Translations under genes and position numbers: made by a program | Source: CAZGVW01 sp964529265 | GTDB lineage: Bacteria; Planctomycetota; Phycisphaerae; Phycisphaerales; UBA1924 | Assembly: GCA_964529265.1 (NCBI GenBank) | Contig: CAZGVW010000268.1 | Span: forward strand, 1 to 12,294 | Direction of reading: 5' to 3' | DNA length: 12,294 nucleotides | Shown: positions 6,671 through 12,294 of the stretch, in pieces | Layout: every line of letters begins with the position of its first letter | Position numbering within the stretch: position 1 is the first letter of the stretch | Notes under the pieces: generated by a model | Database searches by the model: none | The model's input: only the letters and a program-made list of their open reading frames with translations | What the model was told of the DNA's origin: nothing

Positions 6671-7442
6671 GGAGCGCCTGGTGGTCGTGTCGGACGTCCA
6701 CCTGGGCAATCGGCTCTTCCCCTCGGCCCATCGGCATTTGACCGGCCTGATGCACTTTGCCGGCGAGCAGCGCTACAGCCTGTGCATCAACGGCGACGGC
6801 ATCGACATCATGCAGATGTCGCTCGGCCGCCTCACGTGGGAGCTCTCCGAGTGCTACCGCGCCCTGCGCCGGTTCTCCGGTAGCCTCAAGGTTTTCTACG
6901 TCGTGGGGAACCATGACATTCTCGTCGAGCACTTCCTGGAGGACTGGGGCATGGTGATCACCGTGCCGTTCCTCAACGTCTCGTCCGGCGATTTGCGAAT
7001 CCGCATCGATCACGGGCACATGTACGACGAAATGTTCGTGCGGTTCCCGCGCCTCTATGTCGCAGCGACCGTCCTTGGTCGATGGGCGCTGAGCGTCAAT
7101 CCGGCGCTGTACGGACGGCTGCAGCGGATGGGCGCGAGGGCCGGGAGCCTGCGGCACCGGCTCGTGGCGCGTCCGGGGCGCGCGGCCGACCTCCCCGGCA
7201 TTCCCGGGGAGCATCCCTCATTCCGGCGAACGGCCGAAGAGATCTCACGGCGCGGGTTCGATATCGTGACCTTCGGTCACACGCACCGGCCCGGGCGCGC
7301 CGTCCTGCCGAACGGCGCCGTCTACTACAACACGGGCTCCTGGCTCACGAGCCCGCAGTGTCTGGTCATCGATCGCGGGACGGTCTGGTTCGGCCCGGTC
7401 GCCGATCTGCTCGACGGGAAGACCCGATGCGGCGCGGAGTAG
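6651..7442 (+). CDS. Calcineurin-type metallophosphoesterase (LpxH-like)
   Basis: A 263-residue protein with all metal-binding motifs of the family in order: D-V-H (15-17), GDG (48-50), GNHD (86-89), H121 in DHGHM, and GHTH (209-212) followed by RP. The SDVHLGNR start and GHTHRP end resemble UDP-2,3-diacylglucosamine hydrolase-type enzymes. The same motif order also fits class III cyclic-nucleotide phosphodiesterases (CpdA type), which matters because the gene overlaps a cNMP-binding gene. Residues 130-185 form an insertion rich in Arg and Leu, possibly a membrane-contacting cap as in LpxH. The ATG at 6651 has GGGGAG immediately next to it with no spacing. A GTG at 6681 has GAGGAG 6 nt upstream and lies after the upstream stop, so the protein may start there, 10 residues later, without loss of any motif. 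A hydrolase is certain; the substrate is not. Confidence 0.85.
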   Translation: MKTSVREERLVVVSDVHLGNRLFPSAHRHLTGLMHFAGEQRYSLCINGDGIDIMQMSLGRLTWELSECYRALRRFSGSLKVFYVVGNHDILVEHFLEDWGMVITVPFLNVSSGDLRIRIDHGHMYDEMFVRFPRLYVAATVLGRWALSVNPALYGRLQRMGARAGSLRHRLVARPGRAADLPGIPGEHPSFRRTAEEISRRGFDIVTFGHTHRPGRAVLPNGAVYYNTGSWLTSPQCLVIDRGTVWFGPVADLLDGKTRCGAE

Positions 7443-7453
7443 CCGGCGGCCGG

Positions 7454-8839
7454 TCAGACGGGTGAGAGCGGCTGCGCGGGCTCGAAGAAGCGGCTGCAGG
7501 TCTCGAGGATGATCCCGAGCGACCCGGCGAACTCCTGCAGCACGCGCTCGTCGTCGCCGTCGAACGTGCCGGTGAAGCTTCCCTCGGCGCCGCGCTTGTT
7601 CAGCAGCTGCACCACCCCGATGACCTGGCGTTTGCGGTCGAACACCGGCATGCAGAGGATCGATTGCGTGCGGAAGACCTGCTGCGTCAGGCCGAGCTCG
7701 GCACGCCGGGGATTCGCCTGATCGAACTCGGGATTGAAATCGGGGTGGCTGTAGGCGTCGGGGATGTTGACGGTCACGCCGCTGCTCGCGACCTTGCCGG
7801 CGATGCCCGTGCCGATCGGCATCTGGATGTCGAGCATGCCGGGACCGGTGTGATGGGCGATCTTCGCCCGCAGCAGGGCGCGGCTGCGATCGACGAGATA
7901 CAGCGTGGCGCGCTGCGCGTGGAGGAGATCGCGGATGCGCACGGCGGTGACCTCCATCACCTGCTCCACGAGGGCCCGCGTCGCCTCGGCGTTGGCCAGG
8001 TCCATCGTCTTCAGGAGCGACTCGAACTCGGAGGTCGTCTGTTCGAGGACCTCGACGAACTTCTTGTCGGGCAGTTCGCGCAGATGCCGGTCGAGCTCGC
8101 CCTTGCGCTGCATCCCGGTGAAGGCGGTCATCAGGTTCTCGGTCGTGGACGCGATGCCGGAGGTGAACGATCGGATCTTCCCGTCTTCGAGCGTCAGGAT
8201 GCGATCCGCGATGTCGAGGATGCGGTTGTCGTGCGTCACCATCAGGATGGCGCAGTCGCGATCCTTCGCCAGCTTGTGCAGCAGTTCGACCACCTCGCGC
8301 CCGCTCGCCTTGTCGAGCGCGGCGGTCGGTTCGTCCGCCAGGACGATCTTCGGCTGGCGCACGAGCGCGCGCGCGATCGCGACCCGCTGCTTCTGCCCGC
8401 CGGAGAGCTGGCGCGGATAGTGGTCGATGCGCGTGGACAGACCCACCGCCGAGAGTATCTCGATGCTGCGCTCGCGCGACTCCTTGGCCCCCACGCCGTC
8501 GTCGAGATGGACGCTCATCTGCACGTTCTGGCAGGCGGTGAGCGAGTCGAGCAGGTTGTGCGCCTGGAAGATGAAGCCGATGTTCCGCCGCACCTGCACG
8601 AGCGTGTCCTGGGTGGCGCCCTTCAGCTCCACGCCCAGCGTCTGCACGCTGCCCTCCTGAACCGACCGCAGCCCACAGACCAGCGTGAGCAGCGTCGTCT
8701 TGCCGGAGCCCGACGGCCCCGTATTGATGACGATCTCGCCGGCATGGATGTCGGCAGAGATGTCGAAGAGGATCTGCTTGCGCAGCTCGCCGGTCCCGAA
8801 GTGATGGTTCAGATCTCGGACGGAAATTGCGGGCGCCAT
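7454..8839 (-). CDS. DevA-like ABC transporter ATPase fused to an NKFDE-type GAF domain
   Basis: 461 residues. Residues 1-228 form a complete ABC ATPase of the DevA/LolD-MacB kind: Walker A GPSGSGKTT (41-49), Q-loop Gln92, signature LSGGQ (145-149), Walker B IVLADE (165-170) and H-loop His203; the GLRSVQEGS stretch is DevA-like. After a helical linker (235-285) comes a GAF domain (about 285-445). It contains NIPDAYSHPDFN and, near its end, N414-K415, F426 and D430-E431, which fits the N-K-x(n)-F-x3-D-E pattern of cyclic-nucleotide GAF domains in phosphodiesterases and CyaB-type cyclases. No permease or membrane-fusion partner is adjacent, so the ATPase is an orphan whose cycle may be gated by a small ligand. 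The start has GAGGGA 8 nt upstream. It converges on the phosphoesterase gene with 11 bp between. Both domains are clear; ligand and partner are unknown. Confidence 0.9.
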   Translation of the reverse strand: MAPAISVRDLNHHFGTGELRKQILFDISADIHAGEIVINTGPSGSGKTTLLTLVCGLRSVQEGSVQTLGVELKGATQDTLVQVRRNIGFIFQAHNLLDSLTACQNVQMSVHLDDGVGAKESRERSIEILSAVGLSTRIDHYPRQLSGGQKQRVAIARALVRQPKIVLADEPTAALDKASGREVVELLHKLAKDRDCAILMVTHDNRILDIADRILTLEDGKIRSFTSGIASTTENLMTAFTGMQRKGELDRHLRELPDKKFVEVLEQTTSEFESLLKTMDLANAEATRALVEQVMEVTAVRIRDLLHAQRATLYLVDRSRALLRAKIAHHTGPGMLDIQMPIGTGIAGKVASSGVTVNIPDAYSHPDFNPEFDQANPRRAELGLTQQVFRTQSILCMPVFDRKRQVIGVVQLLNKRGAEGSFTGTFDGDDERVLQEFAGSLGIILETCSRFFEPAQPLSPV

Positions 8840-8852
8840 GCCTCGTATCCCT

Positions 8853-8873
8853 CGGGACCCGCTGCGGGTCCCG
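8853..8873 (-). other. Hairpin in the leader of the ABC-GAF gene, touching its ribosome site
   Basis: The arms at 8853-8860 (CGGGACCC) and 8866-8873 (GGGTCCCG) form an 8-bp perfect stem with a 5-nt loop. On the minus-strand mRNA it ends at the first base of the GAGGGA ribosome site (8853-8848). No T-run follows, so it looks more like a translational or mRNA-stability element than a terminator. Confidence 0.45.
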
Positions 8874-8884
8874 TGCCGCGGGGC

Positions 8885-8895
8885 ATTCTATACCA
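8885..8895 (-). promoter_or_regulatory. Probable extended -10 promoter of the ABC-GAF gene
   Basis: The minus strand reads TGGTATAGAAT: TGn followed by TATAGA, or an overlapping TAGAAT (5/6). It is the most AT-rich spot of the 140-bp divergent gap and lies about 45 bp upstream of the ABC-GAF start, leaving room for the leader hairpin. No -35 match is visible. For the divergent plus-strand gene, TATCAT at 8959-8964 (5/6) is a possible -10, also without a -35. Confidence 0.4.
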
Positions 8896-8979
8896 TGGTG
8901 TCAGCCGGCGCGGAGCGCGATCGGACCGTCAGGGCCCCCGGAGCCGGGCGGCTTGCCTTATCATGGTCCCCTCTGAAAC

Positions 8980-10083
8980 ATGGCGACACTCCATGGCGCC
9001 GTTCGCTCCGGGTGGGACGCCCTTGACCGGTCCGTGAAGTGGTCGTGGGCGTGCCGCCAGCTCTCGCTCGACGGCGCCCAGCCACCCTGTGCGCTGCTCC
9101 CCGACCCGGCGAAGCCGCGGCCCGGTGACGTTGCGCTCGTTCACGTCGACCGGCTCGGACACCATCGTCACCTCGAATCCAATCGTGAGCGGCGGTTGCG
9201 CCTGTACCGGGGCGACCGGCTGGCGGGCGTGTTCGGACATCGATACGCGACCGACGTGTTCGAGGGCCGGGTCACCGCCACCGACAACCTGCACCTGTTG
9301 ACCGGCAGCGGCGTCATCGGCACGGTGGTGCGCCGTACCCGCCACGTAGGACGGCCGACGGCGCTGTCGTTCCTGGGATACCTTGCCGACGCGTCGGGGC
9401 GGCGGATCAACCTGGTCGAGCGCCTGTTCCGTGCCGAGACGAACGCGCCGCCGGGCATGGATGTCATCGCGGTCCTCGGCACCGCGATGAACGCCGGGAA
9501 GACGACCGTGACGCGGAAGATTCTGCGCGCGCTGGTCTCCCGCGGCGTGCCGGTTGCCGGCTGCAAGCTGACGGGCACCGCCTCGTCGCGCGATCTCGGC
9601 GAGATGCGCGCGACCGGGGCCGACCTGACCACCGACTTCAGCGACTACGGGTTTCCTTCGACCTACGGTGCCTCGCTCGACGAGCTGTTGCGGCTGTTCG
9701 ACGGCATGCTCGAGGCGTGCAGCAGGAGAGGGCTGCGTCTCGTCGTCGTGGAGGTGGCCGATGGATTCCTGCAGCGGGAAACGCAGATGCTGCTCGCGAG
9801 CGACGAGTTCCGCCGCCGCGTTCGCGGCGTGATCCTGGCCGGCGCGTGCTCGGCCTCGGCGCTCTGCGCCGCCGACTGGATCCGGAAGGCCGGGTTCGAC
9901 ATCTGGGCGGTCTCGGGGCGGTTGACGAGCTCGCCGCTCTTCATCGAGGAGTTCGCCGGCCACAGCGCGATCCCGGTCGTCTCGTCGTATGCCACCCAGG
10001 ATTGGGCCGGCCTCGTCATGGAGAAGGTGGCCCGGGCTCTGCCGCAGGCGCACGCGTGGGCGGCTGCCGCCGCGGCGGAGTAG
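8980..10083 (+). CDS. BioD-like P-loop NTPase with an unknown N-terminal domain
   Basis: A 367-residue protein. Residues 1-155 are predicted to be rich in beta strands and I do not recognise them. Residues 160-360 form a P-loop domain with the loop GTAMNAGKTT (167-176), the spacing of dethiobiotin synthetase (GT-x4-GKT) and related SIMIBI-type enzymes. Next come GCKLTGT (194-200), the kind of segment where BioD-like proteins bind their substrate, and VVVEVADGF followed by QRET in the Walker B region. DUF1611 proteins have a comparable C-terminal P-loop domain and may be relatives, but their N-terminal half differs. ATP-dependent carboxylation or phosphorylation of a small molecule is plausible. 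The ATG at 8980 has no Shine-Dalgarno. A TATCAT at 8959-8964 would give a very short leader, so the transcript may be nearly leaderless. The next gene starts 10 bp after the stop, so the two probably form an operon with an M14 peptidase. Confidence 0.65.
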   Translation: MATLHGAVRSGWDALDRSVKWSWACRQLSLDGAQPPCALLPDPAKPRPGDVALVHVDRLGHHRHLESNRERRLRLYRGDRLAGVFGHRYATDVFEGRVTATDNLHLLTGSGVIGTVVRRTRHVGRPTALSFLGYLADASGRRINLVERLFRAETNAPPGMDVIAVLGTAMNAGKTTVTRKILRALVSRGVPVAGCKLTGTASSRDLGEMRATGADLTTDFSDYGFPSTYGASLDELLRLFDGMLEACSRRGLRLVVVEVADGFLQRETQMLLASDEFRRRVRGVILAGACSASALCAADWIRKAGFDIWAVSGRLTSSPLFIEEFAGHSAIPVVSSYATQDWAGLVMEKVARALPQAHAWAAAAAAE

Positions 10084-10093
10084 AGACGACTCC

Positions 10094-11359
10094 GTGCAGG
10101 CGGACGTCATCGGCCACTCGATCCAGGGACGTCCGCTGGTCGTGCACTACAGAGGGAGTGCGGCATGCCCGCGCATCCTCATCATCGCCGGCCAGCACGG
10201 AGACGAAGGCGCCGCCCGCGACGCGGCGTACGCGTACCTGGAGGCGTCGGACGCACGCCGGCTGAGGGCGGCGCGCGTCGCCGTGCTCGCAGATGCGAAC
10301 CCCGATGGCGCAGCCGCCGGCACGCGACGAAACGCGTCCGGGGTCGACCTGAACCGGGATCACCTGCTGCTCGGCTCGCCGGAGACCCTGGCCGTCCACG
10401 CCCTGGTGAAGCGGTGGCGGCCGGATCTGATCGTCGATGTCCATACCTACCGGCCGTGGCGCCCGGAGCTCCTCAGACACGGGTTCGTCTTCCCGCAGGA
10501 TGTGATGGTCGATGTGCCGACGAATCCGGCCATCAGAGCGGGCTGGCCGCGCGATGCCGGCGAGCGTCTGCTCGGCTTCGTCATGCGGAGGATGACCGAG
10601 GCCTCGTTGCGATGCGACCGCTACACGCTGGTTCGTCCTTCCGGCATCGTTCGCCACAGCAACCTGGATATCGTCGACGCGCGCAACGGGCTGGCGCTGC
10701 GATACGGCGTCCCCACCGTGCTGCTGGAAGGACGGCGGTCGTGCCCCGACGATCCGCCGATCTTTGTCCCGCCTCACGTGGCGCTCCGCCTGGCCATCGA
10801 GACCGTGGTCGAATGGGCGGCAGGGCATGCCTCGTTGCTCTGTCCACCCGCTGAGGACGACGCGCCCGATGTCATTCCGGCACGATGCCAGAACGTGGAG
10901 TGGAGATCGCCGACGAGACGGATGGAGATGCAGCTGGCCGACCGCGGCGATATCGTTGTCGTGGATGTGCCCGGGCAGTACCTTCCCTCGATCAGGACGA
11001 CCGGCACTCTTCGCGTGCCGCGCGCGTACGGGGTGCCGCGGAGTCGTGTCCGTCTCCTGGAGATCCTGGCGCGGCAGGGGTTCGAGCGGGCGGGGGCGGA
11101 TCGATTCCGGCGCGCCGCCGTGGAGGTGTGCCGTCACGCGTGCGTGTTCGAACGGGACCTGCCTGCGGGGCGCGCCGCGGCGCGGAGTGGCGCGCGGCTC
11201 GCTGTGGAGGAGTTCGTGCTCTTTCCCACGGCCCAGGCCGGCGGGCGGCTGCTCGCCTTGCTGCTGGATCCGGATTCACAGTTCAGCGCGTGTCGCTTTC
11301 CAGAGCTCGAGCGTTCGCCCACGTCCGCGCTGGCGTCCCAGATTGTGCGCGTCGTCTGA
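10094..11359 (+). CDS. M14-family zinc carboxypeptidase / deacylase
   Basis: 421 residues from a GTG start; no upstream in-frame start gives protein-like sequence, and GGAG 13 nt upstream is the only weak ribosome site. Residues 25-215 contain the whole M14 active site: zinc ligands His35 and Glu38 (GQHGDE), NPDG, TRRN (substrate Arg), DLNRDH with Asn87-Arg88, third zinc ligand His117 (DVHTY) and catalytic Glu212 (VLLEGR). There is no signal peptide, so it is probably cytoplasmic. Residues 245-421 form a C-terminal extension seen in several M14 proteins, with PRAYGVPRSRVRLLEILARQ and a final LLALLLDPDS. M14 enzymes remove C-terminal amino acids or cleave amide bonds such as gamma-D-Glu-mDAP or N-acyl amino acids. 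Its place 10 bp after a BioD-like P-loop gene suggests a shared substrate, possibly an amino-acid conjugate. Hydrolase fold and active site are clear; the substrate is unknown. Confidence 0.85.
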   Translation: MQADVIGHSIQGRPLVVHYRGSAACPRILIIAGQHGDEGAARDAAYAYLEASDARRLRAARVAVLADANPDGAAAGTRRNASGVDLNRDHLLLGSPETLAVHALVKRWRPDLIVDVHTYRPWRPELLRHGFVFPQDVMVDVPTNPAIRAGWPRDAGERLLGFVMRRMTEASLRCDRYTLVRPSGIVRHSNLDIVDARNGLALRYGVPTVLLEGRRSCPDDPPIFVPPHVALRLAIETVVEWAAGHASLLCPPAEDDAPDVIPARCQNVEWRSPTRRMEMQLADRGDIVVVDVPGQYLPSIRTTGTLRVPRAYGVPRSRVRLLEILARQGFERAGADRFRRAAVEVCRHACVFERDLPAGRAAARSGARLAVEEFVLFPTAQAGGRLLALLLDPDSQFSACRFPELERSPTSALASQIVRVV

Positions 11360-11479
11360 CGGGTGCGTCATTGCCGTGGGAGCCGGTGCCGCATCGGGGA
11401 GGGGGAGCATCGCCGGGGAGGGAGACGCCGGCACTGCCAGGTCCAATCAACTCTCGGCGACGGTGCTCGCGGACTGCGC

Positions 11480-11509
11480 TTGGCATTATGACCACTTCTG
11501 GTCATAATG
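11480..11509 (+). promoter_or_regulatory. Toxin-antitoxin promoter inside a perfect operator palindrome
   Basis: TTGGCA (11480-11485, 5/6) and CATAAT (11503-11508, 5/6) are separated by exactly 17 bp, a near-consensus sigma-70 promoter. The same bases carry a perfect 11-bp inverted repeat, CATTATGACCA (11484-11494) and TGGTCATAATG (11499-11509), with a 4-nt spacer. A dimeric antitoxin or toxin-antitoxin complex bound there would cover the promoter, the usual autoregulation of such operons. Transcription should begin near 11515. The rest of the gap 11360-11479 shows nothing I can support. Confidence 0.75.
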
Positions 11510-11776
11510 AGATCAATGAAGGAAGTCCGGATCGCTGAGCTCAAGTCGCGTCTGAGCGAGTACATCCGCGCCGTGCGGAACGGGGAGACGATCTCCGTGC
11601 TCGACCGGGAAACGCCGGTCGCACAAATCGTTCCCGTACGTGATCGTGTCGCGTTGCGCATTCGCAAGCCGTCGCCCGGGGCCCCGCGCCCCAATCGTGT
11701 GAAGCTGCCGAAGCCCCTGAAGCTGGACGTCGACATCGTTGATCTTCTGCTCGAGGAACGCCAGGGCCACCGGTGA
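11507..11776 (+). CDS. vapB: VapB / Phd-type antitoxin
   Basis: 89 residues from the ATG at 11507, or 86 from the ATG at 11516, which I think more likely because the predicted transcription start is at about 11515 (a leaderless message). The N-terminal part VRIAELKSRLSEYIRAVRNGETISVLDRETPVAQIVPV is the Phd/YefM-type DNA-binding and dimerisation domain: an amphipathic helix followed by the 'GE-x-I-x-V-x-x-R-x-x-P-V-A' hairpin. The Pro/Lys-rich remainder ending LDVDIVDLLLEERQGHR should be the flexible toxin-binding tail. The TGA stop overlaps the GTG start of the toxin gene by four bases (GTGA), giving translational coupling. The perfect palindrome over its promoter is the expected autoregulatory operator. 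Confidence is high because of domain, partner and operator together. Confidence 0.88.
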   Translation: MRSMKEVRIAELKSRLSEYIRAVRNGETISVLDRETPVAQIVPVRDRVALRIRKPSPGAPRPNRVKLPKPLKLDVDIVDLLLEERQGHR

Positions 11777-12192
11777 CGGCGTACGTGGACGCGTCGGTGA
11801 TTCTGCGCCTGGCGTTCGGCCAGCCGAACGCCCTGGCGGAATGGCCGAAGATCGAACGCGGCGTCGCGAGCGCGCTCGTCACGACGGAAAGCCTGCGAAG
11901 CCTCGATCGTTTGCGGTTGAGAGCGAAGGTGTCCGACCAAGAGGTGGCGACTCGCCGCGCCGCCATCCTGTCGCTCATGGCATCGCTGGAGGTGGTCGAA
12001 CTCGACGCCAACGTTCTGGATCGAGCTTCGCAGCCAATGCCGACGGAGCTTGGAACGATCGACGCGATCCACCTGGCCACTGCGCTTCTGTGGAAAGCCA
12101 TGACCGCTGGCGAACTCACGATGGCGACACATGACGAAGCGCTCGGCGTCGCCGCCGAAGCTCACGGACTCCCCGTCATCGGCACTGGCTAG
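11773..12192 (+). CDS. vapC: VapC-type PIN-domain toxin ribonuclease
   Basis: 139 residues from the GTG at 11773, the usual VapC length. PIN-domain acidic residues are all present: Asp6 (YVDASVI), Glu39 (TTESLRS), Asp97 (TIDAIHLATA) and Asp121 (MATHDEAL). They should bind Mg2+ or Mn2+ for endonucleolytic RNA cleavage; many VapC toxins cut tRNA or the sarcin-ricin loop of 23S rRNA, but the target cannot be told here. The start overlaps the antitoxin stop by four bases, so antitoxin and toxin are made together with the antitoxin first. The family's central helices (about 45-70) are intact and no frameshift is seen, so the module looks functional. No other mobile-element genes are visible around it. 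Confidence 0.9.
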   Translation: MTAYVDASVILRLAFGQPNALAEWPKIERGVASALVTTESLRSLDRLRLRAKVSDQEVATRRAAILSLMASLEVVELDANVLDRASQPMPTELGTIDAIHLATALLWKAMTAGELTMATHDEALGVAAEAHGLPVIGTG

Positions 12193-12219
12193 CCATCGGC
12201 GGTTCGCTTTGGAGCCCAC

Positions 12220-12294
12220 TCAGCGCACTTCGATCTCGACGACCCGGGCCTCGGACGTCCCCAGGCGGACGAGGTGATGCGTGTCGCCGCCCGG
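12220..12294 (-). CDS. Probable 3' end of a minus-strand gene (truncated by the window)
   Basis: The minus strand is open from the window edge to a TGA at 12222-12220. It encodes 24 residues ending HHLVRLGTSEARVVEIEVR, with 22 of 24 third positions G or C, like the real genes here. The gene would converge on the vapC gene with a gap of 27 bp. Too little is present to name a family; the short charged beta-strand-like tail would suit many folds. Confidence 0.5.
   Translation of the reverse strand, partial: PGGDTHHLVRLGTSEARVVEIEVR

Noticed and set aside
7443..7453. Possible terminator between the convergent phosphoesterase and ABC-GAF genes
   Set aside because: The gap is 11 bp and has no convincing stem and no T-run.
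7664..9037. A 457-codon plus-strand open frame opposite the ABC-GAF gene
   Set aside because: It is the complement of intact Walker and GAF motifs and has no recognisable protein features of its own.
11360..11479. Search for a small RNA or small gene between the M14 gene and the toxin-antitoxin promoter
   Set aside because: No start with a ribosome site, no stable long stem and no terminator were seen; G-rich tracts around 11398-11421 are not structured enough to call.

Overview
The window is GC-rich, with strong G/C preference at third codon positions. It carries an acyl-ACP-reductase-like fusion enzyme, a DevA-type ABC ATPase with a GAF domain, many DUF and solute/lipid-metabolism genes and a VapBC module. 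The best guess is an environmental soil-type bacterium, possibly Acidobacteriota (Vicinamibacteria-like). This is an inference from composition and gene content only; there is no rRNA or other phylogenetic marker here. No tRNA, rRNA, CRISPR array or insertion sequence was seen.

Layout. (1) 3-1808 (+): 3' part of a large fusion gene, the C-terminal part of a class III PLP aminotransferase followed by a complete domain resembling cyanobacterial long-chain acyl-ACP reductase (AAR), with the catalytic Cys conserved. (2) 4825-1826 (-): a tight three-gene run of an acyl-CoA-dehydrogenase-family flavoprotein lacking the catalytic Glu at both usual places, a small SCP2-type lipid-binding protein and an APC-family permease. 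(3) 5017-8839: a block rich in nucleotide-sensing modules. It holds a cNMP-binding/DUF1003 membrane protein (-), a divergent single-domain cNMP-binding protein (+) overlapping a calcineurin-type metallophosphoesterase (+), and, convergent with these, an orphan DevA-like ABC ATPase fused to a GAF domain with a full NKFDE motif (-). (4) 8980-11359 (+): a BioD-like P-loop protein followed by an M14 metallocarboxypeptidase, probably one transcription unit. (5) 11507-12192 (+): a VapBC-type toxin-antitoxin operon whose strong promoter lies inside a perfect 11-bp inverted repeat. (6) 12220-12294 (-): probable 3' end of another gene.

How the parts may work together. The aminotransferase-AAR fusion could reduce an acyl thioester to an aldehyde and transaminate it to an amine. 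The neighbouring flavoprotein/SCP2/permease run may act on lipid or acyl substrates, but it is convergent with the fusion gene and need not share its pathway. The central block places two CRP-type pockets, one NKFDE GAF and one phosphoesterase of the class III PDE metal-motif type within 4 kb, which suggests local cyclic-nucleotide signalling. The P-loop/M14 pair suggests an ATP-dependent modification plus hydrolysis of an amino-acid or peptide conjugate. These functional links are inferences; the domain and motif assignments rest on visible residues.
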